A DNA stretch of 64,000 bases from Anaeramoeba flamelloides (lineage: Eukaryota > Metamonada > Anaeramoebidae): assembly GCA_027625915.1 (NCBI GenBank), contig JANTQA010000057.1:8246001-8310000 (forward strand), in the 5' to 3' direction. Positions 23,401-34,581 of this stretch are shown one piece after another. A model generated the notes under the pieces. It was not told where the DNA came from and searched no databases. It worked only from the letters and a program-made list of their open reading frames with translations. Position numbers and translations under genes: made by a program. Every line of letters begins with the position of its first letter. Position 1 is the stretch's first letter.

Positions 23401-26400
23401 CAGAGATCAAATATATACCAATACAGATGTTTAATAATTTTTTTTGATTTTTAAAAGGAAACTCAAGAAAAATAATGTGGAAAAATTTCCAGAGTTAGTA
23501 TTGTGTTATTTCAATAAACTGGAATGTTTCCAAAACACAACTTTGGCTGTATATTCGTTAACAAAAATAGTTCCAAAATAAAATAATTCAAGGGTATTAA
23601 AAATTATCAAAAAAAAAAAAAATGACTAAATCCGAAATTATTTCAATTTAATCTCCATACACATATATTTTAAGAAAGAAAAATACAAACTCTAAATTAT
23701 TGCAAAAAACATTTTTTTTTTTTGTTCAATCAATTTCTTAAATAATTAAAAATATCAGAATTAGGATTATTCGAGAAATTTTAAGTATCACTGAATCTAA
23801 AAATATTCAAAATTTAATTATTTAATAACTTTCAACTATTTTTTTATATGTACACTATTTGAAATTTATTTCTTTTTCAATTGTTATCTTGATTGAATTT
23901 CAAAATAGATTCTTTTTCTATTGTTTATTAAATTAAAAAAAAATTTTCCAAAACAAAGATTTTTTTTTTTAGAATTGAAAAAACAATTTTATTCTCTTGA
24001 AAATCCTAATTCCAAAAAAAAAAAATCAACCCAAGATTTTACCAAATTGAACTTTATTTTTGATTCTCAAAAAAAAAAAAAAATAACAAATAATACATTA
24101 AGTGACTAATAAACTAAAAAAAAATCTTTTAGTACATTTAATAACAAATTCAAAAAAAAAATTACCGCATCTTGAAATTAAAATATAAAGTAAAAAACCG
24201 ATTACTATAATAATAGCCTTACTTTTAAAGAAATTTTCAGAAACGGATGGTTGATTTTAAAAGTTTGATCCATTTTTCATATTTTAAAGAAAAATTCCAA
24301 AATTCAACATATTTTCAGATTATTTCAAAAAAAAATCTCTTTTTGAAGAAGAAAGAAATCCTATTGTTTATGAAGGAACTGTACAAAAATATACACTTTA
24401 AAAATAAAACTACTAGTTTTTAAAATAACCCAAGTATAAAAAATCAACTTTTTGATAAAAAAAAATTACAATAATTATTTTAAATTTGAAAAAAATATAA
24501 TTTGTTTATTCAACATAGATTTTGAATTAATTTTTTCTTTTTTGTTTAACAAAAAAATATCAGAAAAACAACCAAACCATTAAATTAAAAATATTCTCCC
24601 AAAATACTTTTTGAAAAGCTGTGAAATTAAACTTTTAACCAAAAAGAAATACTTTTTAATTTGATTATTTTTCACAAAATAATTAATAAGCCAATCTTAA
24701 TTATTTCGGTGGGTTACTAATAACACAAAGATTAAAAGTATCAATATATGGTTTACTATTATTTCATAAAATTTTAAATATTTTCAAACAAATACAATTA
24801 ATTCAAATTCATAATTATAATGAAAATAAATAAATAAAAAAAAAAAAAAAAATTAATAAATATTCACAAATAACTTCTTTTAATAATAACAGTTTATTGT
24901 TTATACTCCGAATAATTTAAAAAAGATATTACTTCATCTTTTAAATTCCCAGAAATTCAACAAATATTTGAAAATACAATTAATGGATCAATTTTTTCTG
25001 GATCTTCAAGGATTCAATCTTTGATTTATTTTACTTGTATGTATAAAATAAAATTAAAATTTTATATGTTATTTGTTGATAAAAACTATCAGAAATTGTT
25101 AAAAGTGTGATTTCCTAAAAATAAAAATGCTTTACAAAATTTTCTTTTTATTTTACAAAAAGAAATCCAAAAAAGAATCAAATGATGTTACTGAAAAATT
25201 TATTGTAAAAAATGAATTCTTTTAAAAAGAAAACACATTTCTCCAAACTTGATAAAGGAGTTTATTTCTCAAGTTTAATTGAATCATTGTGGAAATAAGT
25301 GCTCTATTACCTTTGGGAAAAAAAAAAAAAAAATAAATAAGAGTAACTAGTTCCGAAAAGGGAGAAAGAAAAAAAAACAATTATTAAAATTTTTTATAAA
25401 AATTTAGGATAAACAACAAAAATGCTTCTAAATTCCAAAACTAACACCAATTTGTAAATCATCCTAACACAACACACTTTAATGTAATTTATCTCGCCAC
25501 ACACATGATATAACCTTCTTATCACACTCTAACCTACTCAAAGACACACCCAATAATATCTTATATGTCATTTTGGATAATTGATGTACTTTTTTTTTTT
25601 AGCAAATTATTTTTCAAGATTTAGCTTCAAATTGGAAATTAAATTAATTTATCAAGAGCTAGACCCTGATCGAGTTTGGTTAAAAGTTTGGGATTTATGA
25701 TCCTGAAAAATTAGTTTCAAAATTACTAAATTTTAAAGAAAAAAGTAAAATACATATTTTATAATTTTTAAAAAAATTGATAAAATTTTCAATATTTTTA
25801 AAGATTAGAATGTGTTAGGAATAGTTTTATAATCTAAAACCCTTTTAATGTTTTTGAAAATAACTAACAAATGAATTTAATTTTCTCAAACAAAGTCATT
25901 TTGTATCATAAAATTTACATTCAGGACAATTTACACAATTTTTCAAGATTTTCTCGATTTCAAATTTTAAAAACAAATTTTTCAGGAATTAAAGAAAATA
26001 TAATCAAAATTTTGTTTTTTCACTTTATTTTGATCATTTGTAAATTGAATTGCAAAATATGATTTCAATTTACTTTTTCGAGAATTAACGATTTTTCCAA
26101 AACTCGAAAAATGAATGTGTAATATTTTAAATTTTGACTCTTTGTTCTGAAATTTCAAAGAACGTTGTTAAAATGTTACTTAACAATCGTAAAAATATAC
26201 ATTATTGAAGAAATTATTTTTTGATTCAGAACTTTCTCTCAAATTCAAAAATTAAGCAACAACAACATCAAAAAAAAAATATTATAAATAGGAAACAAAC
26301 CAAACTGAAAAGGTAAACAAAGATTTGAAATCATAAAAAACAAAATTAAACAATATAATACTGTTGATTATTATATCATGAAAATAATATTTGTTGATAT

Positions 26401-29400
26401 GAAATACCAAGATGTAAATGCTTATCTTATTAAATATAAACATATTTTTTAGAAACGACTTGCTTTGTATTAGTCCTTTTAAATGCTAATTACCAACACC
26501 AATATCATTTATGGATTGTTGGTGAAGAAAAAAATTGAGAAAGTTGATTTTTTTTTTGTATTAGTAAAAGATTTAGGTTCAATGAACGTAAATGATTTTA
26601 ATGACAAACAGATTTTAACTCACAACAATGCAAGAAGCATTGTAATTATTGTTATACATATTTAAAAAGAAATTCTGGTACTGCATTAATTGTGTGATAA
26701 ATATGATACTCATTATCATAAATTGTTTTGATCTGGTTCATTTTTAAAAAAACCCAATTTATTTCAAAAAGTAGATACTTTGAAAAAAAATTTTGTTAAT
26801 TTTTTATTTGAATTTTTTATCATTTGTTCTGATTAAGTAAAAGGTTTGTTAGAGGTTATCTTGCTGATAGATGATTATATTTTAAAAATTATGCCGAAAA
26901 AAATAATTTTTGTCCAAAATCCGCCAATCTTGTATGGGATGACATAGAATAAAATCAAATTGAATAAAAAAATTTTTTTATATTTTATTAACAAAAAAAA
27001 AAAAAATAAAAAACCAAAACTCAAAGTTCATTTTTATCAAATAATTTTCTCAAAATTTTTATTAAAAAGATTTTTTTAAATCAAAAAGGTATTTTGTAGG
27101 ATATTTTAGATTACTTTACAATTTTGTTTGATTTTGGAATGTATAAATTTTCCCTTAATAACTTTTCAAAAATGAATAAAAATTGCTCAAAAATATATAT
27201 ATATATTTAATATGATTTGATAGGAATGAAAAGAAAATATTTTTTATAAACCAATTTTACATATTTAAACAAATTAAATAACGTTCTTTCTAAAAAAATA
27301 ATTAATATTATATATATATATATATATATTATTATTATAATTATAATATTTATTTTATCTAATTTACTTTTTCTTAATATCTAATAATGAATCTATTAAT
27401 TGAATCTACTAAACCTTTTTTTTTTTAAATTAAAATAGGCCATCGCCACCAGACACAACTTTTCATCCATCATTTATTAACATTTCGGATGAAAAAGTAA
27501 TTTTTTCTTGGGAAAAAATATTAAGTAAGTCATCTTAAATATTTTCACTTTTATTTCCAATATTTTAATACTGATAACAAATTATGATAAAACAAAATTA
27601 CTTATTATTATTTTCAAAATAGATATTTTAGGAAACCCAAATGATTTTAAATCACCAGAACATTTTCATTTAGCAATGAGTGGCTTAAAAGATATTGTAA
27701 CATTATTATTAGGAGTCGGAAATAAACAAGACTATAAAAAAACAAATGAACGATTTCTTCTTTCCGATCAGCCAAGTGGGAATTCCATTTTAAAAATATT
27801 TGGCCAATGGCCAATTGAGGCAGTATTTCTTAATAGAACTGGATTTGAAGAGGGAACTTCAGTAGCATATTCAATTCTTTGTAAAATATTTACTGCTTAT
27901 CAAAGCCAGCCTATTCACGATGAATATCTTTATAAATTTTATTCATTTATTGTATATTCTTTTGAAAACGAACAAGAATTTTCTGAAGCTACTTGTTCAA
28001 TTATTATGAATACCGAAACAATTTTTTTAACAAAATTAAGAGGATTATTTATTCTGATTCCCTATTATTTGAAAATAATTAATAAAATTTTATTAAAAGT
28101 AAGTCTCTTTGTTATATTTTTATATTTACCAATCATTAAAATAAAATAAAAAAAAAATTATTCACCAACAAATATCAAAAATAAATTCATGTTATTTGTA
28201 TAAAATCTCCTTTTATTAATTCATTTATTGCTTGACTAACATTTATATTTACATTTACACTAACCTTAATATTAACATTCACATTCACATTTACATTAAT
28301 ATTCAAAGCCAAAACCAACTTTTAAAATAACTGCACCATTATCTACACTGCGTAGATCTGCTTTATTGATTTTAAAAACTTTGGTTTGCTTACCAAACCA
28401 TTTCCCAGATTTAAAAATCCCACAAATCGTAGGATATACAAATGATAATGTTTCTGATTTTCATTTTATTTCTACTCTTCGGTATACTGTAATTAAAGGA
28501 TTTCCTCATGAAACCGATCCAACAAATGCAAAAATCTTTTTTTGGCTAATGGGCTATTTAATTTTTGCAACTATTAAAAAGCAATCAACCGTTGTGCCAT
28601 TAATTATATTAACAATCCAAAAATATTTATGTGCCCCAACACCCGTTCAAGAATCTTGGCCAATTGATGTAATTTTAGCTTCATTTGATTTGCTTAGAAC
28701 AATTACCCCCTTGGTTGATCAGATTAATGAATGCTCTACAGTAATAATCATTTTTTTTTTTTTTTTTTCATTTTTTTCTTACATTGGATCTTTTCAAATT
28801 TATTTGTCATGTCAACTATTTCTCAAAAATTCCATCACTTGTTATCAATCCGATCCTGAAATACTGGAGAATAGTCAAAAAAAAATAATTAATTCAAATT
28901 AAGGGATTAATTATTTTTTTCAATTTTGTTTTAATAGAATCCAACTTCTAAAAAAATTAATAAATATTGATATTTCAAATCAGTTTTATTGTAATCCAGT
29001 TACCATACGATTAATACGTGATAATAAATACCCCAATCCATCTAATTTACATATGTTTAATCAAAAAAAAAAAATAAAACCACTTTCCATAATTACAGTT
29101 CTTAAAACTTGTAAAAAGGGGAATAAAAGAATGATCTCCAAATTTGACCAATTTTTCTTTTTTTAAAATAATCCTTATTTTTTTAACATTAATTTTCAAT
29201 CTGAGAATGAAAAATTCTACAAATTTATTTCAAAATTCTACAAATTTATTTCAAAATTATTTTGTATTATGAAAAATTTTACTTTCAAAAATTCAATTTT
29301 CAAAATTAAAAAAAAATTTCTCGTAATAGAAGATCGTATGAAGTACGTTTGAGAAAAATTTTTTTTATAAAATAAAAACGTTATATTTTTCGATTTAGAG

Positions 29401-31334
29401 AAACTTCTTTTATAAATTATTGATATTTTAATTAATTAATTACCGTATTAACCAATTTTGAAACGAGCCATTATTTCCATATTCTTGATTAAAAAAAAAA
29501 ATAGTCAAAAAGCTCGAAACGATAAAAATTTTTTAATCAAGACTGATTATTGATCAAAACCAAAAAAAATAATTCTACTAACCCTAAAGCTTTAAACAAA
29601 AATAGACCATTATATTTTGATTATCAGTAAATTTGAAATTATTTTGAAAAGATTCGATATTATTCTAATGTCTATTATAAAAAAAAATGAAAAATAGAAG
29701 TCTCTAAAAAATCCCAAGATCTGAAATTAAAATATTTTAAAAATAAAAATAAAAACGAAGAGAACTTTTCAAATATAAATTATTTTTCAAGATAAATCAA
29801 TTATCTGCAGTATTTTTTACTCAAACCAAATCATCAATCTAAAAATGATAATTAAAACCTAAAATTGAAATTTATTGAGAACATTTATTGAGGGAATGGA
29901 GTAAAAGGACAAAATAATATCAAAATGGAAGAAAAAAGTATATAAAAGAAAATTAAATTTAATAAAGAATAATACCCAAATGGAATCAAAATTAAAGATT
30001 ATTTGCTGTTGTTCGTTTTTCGAGACTTTTTTTTTTTTTTTTTTGTATTTTTTATTCACTTCATCAAGTGAATTTTCAAAATAAAACAGAAAATCTTGAT
30101 AAAAGAGATATTAGATTCTTTTTTTAATCTTAGTTCCGATTAGAAAATCCATTGATTCTCCAATTTATGCTAAAATTATAGAAAAACTAGACACTCTACT
30201 ACATTTTACTGTACCCCACCGAACTCTCATGATGGAGATGCCAAAGTACCGATAAAAAATTTCTGAGTAGGACAAAATAAAAATAAAAATAAAAATAAAA
30301 TTTCCATAATCTGTGATAATTAATTTGATATTTTATTTTTATTAGGATTCTTTTAATTTTAGAAATTTTCTTTTTATTTCTTTTAGCTTTTTTAGATGAA
30401 TAGACAGAAAAATCAAGAAATACTAATGGTGGTTTTATTTTAATTCAAGAAATAAACCGAAAATTTATTTAATTTTCTTTTTATTTCTTAAATTAAAAAA
30501 AAAAACTAATGGCAATTTTCTTGAGTTTTCTGTTTTTTATCTGAATAACCAATTTATTTTTAAAATAAGCAGAAAACTTAAGAAAACTTAACTTAAGCCA
30601 TCTCGGGGTTTTCTCTTTAATTGTGAAAAAAAAAAAAGATTTTGCTCAATTCTTTTGAATTCTGGAAAGCCTAACGGAATGTTTTTTGGGGATTTTTGTT
30701 TTGATTAGAAACTTCATATATTCTTTACACAAAAACTAAATTCTGTAAAAATTTATGTTAAATTTTTTTTTTTAATTTTTGTCTTTGTTTAAAAGATTAA
30801 TTGATTTTCTAATCAAAACAAACATTCAAAAAAAACCTAACAACATTTCCCAACTCTTATTATTTTTAACTTTATTGAGAGCAATGTAAAATTACAAGAT
30901 CTAAACTCTTTTTCAAAAATTGTGACTCACCTGAAATAATAAATTGAAAAAAAAAATTTATTCTTTAGTATTCAAGAACAATTAATAACTAAATATGATT
31001 TGTAATTCACTTTTAAGTCATTCTAAATCTATAAAAAGCCTGATATATTAAAAAATTAAAAAAAAATAAAACCAAAAACTAAAAAAAAGTGAGTCACAAT
31101 TTTTGAAATGAGCATTACCCATTTTTTATTACTGAACTTTCACTGAAAAAAAGTTGAACAACAATATTTTTTATGAATAATTTAATCCATTTTCAAAGAC
31201 ATTCATTCTCAATTTTCTTAGTGATTATTTGTCTTTTCGAAGATCTCTTTTTTTTTTCCACATGATCTTTTTAAAAAACAAAGAAAAAGAAAAAAAAAAA
31301 AAGAAAAATTTTTCAAAAACAAAAAAAAAAAAAA

Positions 31335-31365
<31 letters not shown>

Positions 31366-34300
31366 TTTGAAAAAGCAAAACTAAAATTTGAAAAATTAGA
31401 AAAAATGATTCTGATCCAAAAATTTGAAAATATTTTTTGTTAAGAATACTGGAATAAACCCTCAAAACAACTCCCATTAACATTATAAAGTGAGTCAAAA
31501 TTTATGAAAAATAGTTTATTTGAAAATTAAATACATTTTCAGATAAAAAATTTGATAGTTCCCAAAATAACAAATTTACTTTTAACAAAAATTCAATTTT
31601 GTAAAAAAAAAATTTCGAAAAAATGAAAAATTTTGAAATAACAAATTATTTTTAATCAAAAATCTTGTAATAAATAAATATATATATATATACATAATGA
31701 TGAGTAAAAATATTCTTATTGATAATAAAAAAAAATAACTCATTTTGACTATTTTTATCCCATTCCATTTATTTTTAAATATCGATCTATCAATATATAT
31801 AATTATAACATTTAAATAATTTTAATGATTTTATTTATGAACTAGAATGTGATCTTTCAATTTAAACTATTTTAAAAACTAATTTTTTTTTTTTTTTTAC
31901 AAATAATAAATGATTTTTAATACAAACATTTAATAAAAATATTTATTTATTCATTTTATTTTTATTTACAAATTACATTAGCAAACACTTCCAAATTTAT
32001 TAATTGGGCTAAGTCGTGTTTTAAAAAAATATCTAGATCAACCGCCACTAAATTGGGACAAACAAGATCTTGAAAACGTTATTATTGGATTATTTGATTT
32101 AATTTCTGATTTAGTTTGCATTGGCCAATGGGTATTTTATTATCCAAACACTTTTCAAGAAATACTACAAGGAATTGGGAAGATTTTATTATTGACTGAA
32201 AAACCAAAAAACAAGACAAATTCCAAAAAAAAAAGGAAACAAACAAAAAAAGAAAGAAAAAAAACAGATGAAAAACTGGTTTTATCAAAAAAAGTGAAAT
32301 TAAAAGCACAACAAACATGGAAAGTTATTCTCCGCGTCGCTGGAAATTTTCCTCTTTCAACCGGCCCATCAAACTTTTCAACATTGTTAACAGAAGAAAT
32401 AATTATGAAACAATCTGGATTAAATGATGATGAATTTAATGAATATATTAAAGTTTTCCTTTTTAATGACGAAACCATTTTTTCAATAATAGAATATCCA
32501 TTTAAAGATAACAAGGATCAAAGTAAAAACAAAAAATTCTTTTCTTAATTCATAATTAATTGTTTTATCTTTTATTTGTTAACTTTTATTTAATTTTTTA
32601 TTTTCTACTTAACTATTAATGATTTTTTTTTTTTTTTTTCAATATATAAATATATACAAATATAGGATATAAAACATTTATAATCATTCGAGATTCGTTT
32701 GGAAGATACTGTTGGTCATTTTCTAGAAGAATTTTAGAATTTGATAAATTTGAAAAAAAAAAGCAAATTAAAGACTCTAGTGAATTAAATGAAAAAATTA
32801 ATCTTTGTTCAACAAATTTATCTAGTAAAAAAAAATTAAAAAAAGGAAATAAGGCTAATATTCTTTTAGAACCTAGTTTCTTTTTCCCAATTGATGTAGT
32901 TAATAAAACGAATTGTATCAATCAAATGATCAATATTCAGGATCGAATTGAAAAAAATGCAAAAAATTTGAAAGAAATTGAAAAAAAAATTAATAATTTG
33001 GAGACTAATCAAAAAATATTGGAACAAAACCATAGAAATGAAAAAGTAAAACGAAGAAAGGGAAAGGAAAACAAAGATGTACAAAAACAATTGAAAAATG
33101 AAAAGGAGAAGGAAGTAGAAAAAGAAGTAGAAAAAGAAAAAGAAAGAGAACAAAAACAAGAACAAGAACAAGAGCAAGAACAAGAAAAAAAACAAGAACA
33201 AGAACAAGAACAAGAACAAGAACAAGAAGGTAAACAAGAAAGAAAAATTAATAATAATAATAGATTAGATAAAAAATACAAATTTAATGATTCAAGATTA
33301 TTATTAACAAATTTAAGTTTCTTAGGGATTTCTGAAAAGAAATCTTTTGTAACTTTAAAACATAACGAAGAATTCTTCCTTACTCTTCGAAAATTAGACA
33401 ATTGTAATGAGCGTATCTGTCATTCCATTGGTGTTGTTTATTTGGCACCAAACCAAAACAGATATTCCAACATGGATGAAATTTATGAAAATGAGTGTGG
33501 TGATGAAAATTATGAAGACTTTTTAAGACAAATCGGCTGGATAGTTGATTTAAAAACACATACCGGATTTAAAGGAGGCCTAGATTGGAAAACTACTGGT
33601 AGATATACACCATATTTTGCAGATTATAAATGTGAAATTGTTTTTAAAGTATCGACTTTATTAAAAATGAAAGATCTTGAAAAAAAAAAAAAAATTATTG
33701 GCGAATGTTCCATCGTAATTATATGGTGCAATGATGAAAGAATTTTCAACCCCAAATGTATCAAATCTAAAAATAATCAAATTTTTTTCATTATTCGGCC
33801 ACACCATACAGGATTATTTACTATTACGATACAAGACTTTACCAGTAATTTTAAATATTCGGGACCGCTAATGGATAAATCATTATTAGATAAAGAAATA
33901 TTAATTTATTTATTAAGATCAACAATATTAAATTATAACTATAAATTAAATATAAATAAATTGAAATTTATTGAACCAAACAATTACCGTAATATCGTAA
34001 TTACGGGAATTAAAAGAAAATTTTTATTAAAATACAATAATCAAGTTTTTTTAAAAAATTTCTTTTCTAATTATTCATTGGATTATTCCTCTTCCTCCTT
34101 TTTGGACCTTAGCATTTCTCTTCAAGAAGACGAAAGTCCGAAAAGTGAAAAAAATGATTTTTTTGAAAAATTGGAATCTAATTATACTTTAGCAACTAAA
34201 AAGAAAAAGAAAAAGAAAAATAAAAATCAGAAAAGTAATCTTGAAAAAAATGATTCTAATGATAATAATAACAAAAATAGTAAAACGAAGACTCACAATG

Positions 34301-34581
34301 ATGATGACGAATTAAATAAAAAAAACAAATCAAAGAAAAAAAAAAAAAAATTACAAAAGAAATATTCCTTAACACCAAAAAAAAAGAGTAATTTTAAAAA
34401 CAAATTATATTTTAATAAACAATCACCTGGTTATAAATCAGACAATGAATCTGATTCTTTTATTATCAAAAATAAAAAAAACACCTTGGATATTAATCAG
34501 AAAAAAAGAAAACAAGGGAGAAGTAAAACTAATGAGAAAATATCAACCCGAATTCAAAAAAAGAAAACATCTAAAAAATAA
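20497..34581 (+). CDS. RALGAPB: Ral GTPase-activating protein subunit beta homologue
   Basis: Exons: 20497-20545 (tentative), 20716-21245, 21387-21583, 27439-27524, 27623-28098, 28309-28740, 31982-32522 and 32666-34581; all phases agree, giving about 1408 residues (human about 1494). Landmarks shared with human RALGAPB: LLFELWL..., GNSILKIFGQWPIEAVF (NSILNLFGSWLFDAAF), TLRRSALLIL, ETDPTNAKI, STLLTEE. A C-terminal Rap-GAP domain (residues about 980-1205) includes IGWIVDL and RPHHTGLFTI. At the catalytic thumb, where active RapGAPs have GND before IVxIVW, this protein reads IGECSIVIIW, so it should be non-catalytic like the beta subunit, which scaffolds RalGAP alpha against Ral. A Gln/Glu repeat (33140-33235) precedes the domain and a Lys-rich tail follows it. 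Exon 1 is the weakest part. Confidence 0.85.
21801..22258. mobile_element. MITE with about 60-bp terminal inverted repeats
   Basis: The left arm from 21801 (CTGTTGAGAGAAAAATGTTG...) is repeated in reverse ending at 22258, with only a few mismatches over about 62 bp. Each arm holds a direct duplication of the motif GTTGGACA. The 458-bp element has no transposase and lies wholly within intron 3 of the RalGAP-like gene. Confidence 0.75.
22555..23240 (-). repeat. Dispersed repeat, copy 2 (inverse of 8560-9345)
   Basis: Read on the minus strand, blocks such as GAGGTGTGTTGTTATAGCTG and TTTATCAAAATTGGTTCATT align with copy 1 over about 700 bp, and homology may extend toward 23600. It sits in intron 3 of the RalGAP-like gene and has no intact frame. 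Confidence 0.5.
28773..29163 (+). other. Coding-like island within intron 6, unassigned
   Basis: Two open stretches with normal codon use follow exon 6. The first (28773-28901) reads SYIGSFQIYLSCQLFLKNS... and ends at a TAA. The second starts after an acceptor-like TTTTAATAG at 28937. It reads IQLLKKLINIDISNQFYCNP then VTIRLIRDNKYPNPSNLH and stays open to 29163. G+C is higher than the surrounding intron. It matches no part of RalGAP beta that I know. It may be an alternative exon, a gene fragment or a transposon relic. Confidence 0.35.
30361..30680. repeat. Repeat family P (CTAACGG / AATTTGAGAAATAAA units)
   Basis: Alternating sense and antisense versions of a unit of the type TTTTGAATTCTGGAAAAGC, CTAACGG and AGAAATAAAAAGAAAATTT form long imperfect palindromes. 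Related arrays occur at 44090-44300, 47250-47830, 49600-49760 and 62840-63190. Confidence 0.5.

Larger units (their letters stand above)
21584..27438 (+). other. 5.9-kb intron 3 of the RalGAP-like gene
   Basis: The donor GTAATTC follows ...ESVAIA and the acceptor AAAATAG precedes CCATCGCCACC. The flanking exons join in phase, with no protein segment missing relative to human RALGAPB. The intron carries a MITE (21801-22258) and a dispersed repeat (22555-23240, inverse of 8560-9345). Coding-like fragments at 26460-26960 on the plus strand (VNDFNDKQILTHNNARS) probably belong to an old transposon. The rest is extreme A/T sequence. Confidence 0.75.
28741..31981 (+). other. 3.2-kb intron 6 of the RalGAP-like gene
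   Basis: The donor GTAATAATC follows ...NECST and the acceptor TTACATTAG precedes CAAACACTTCC. The flanking exons align contiguously with the human protein, so no exon is required between them. It holds an unexplained coding-like island (28773-29163) and repeat family P sequence (30361-30680). Lys/Phe-type homopolymers fill 31260-31375. Confidence 0.7.

Noticed and set aside
26483-26665. Small frame in intron 3 of the RalGAP-like gene as a nested gene
   Set aside because: It has no start context or recognisable family, and the surrounding frames are broken; it is more likely a transposon remnant.
32866-33401. Minus-strand Phe/Leu/Cys-Ser repeat frames
   Set aside because: They are antisense shadows of the Gln/Glu repeat in the RalGAP-like gene, which is supported by homology on the plus strand.
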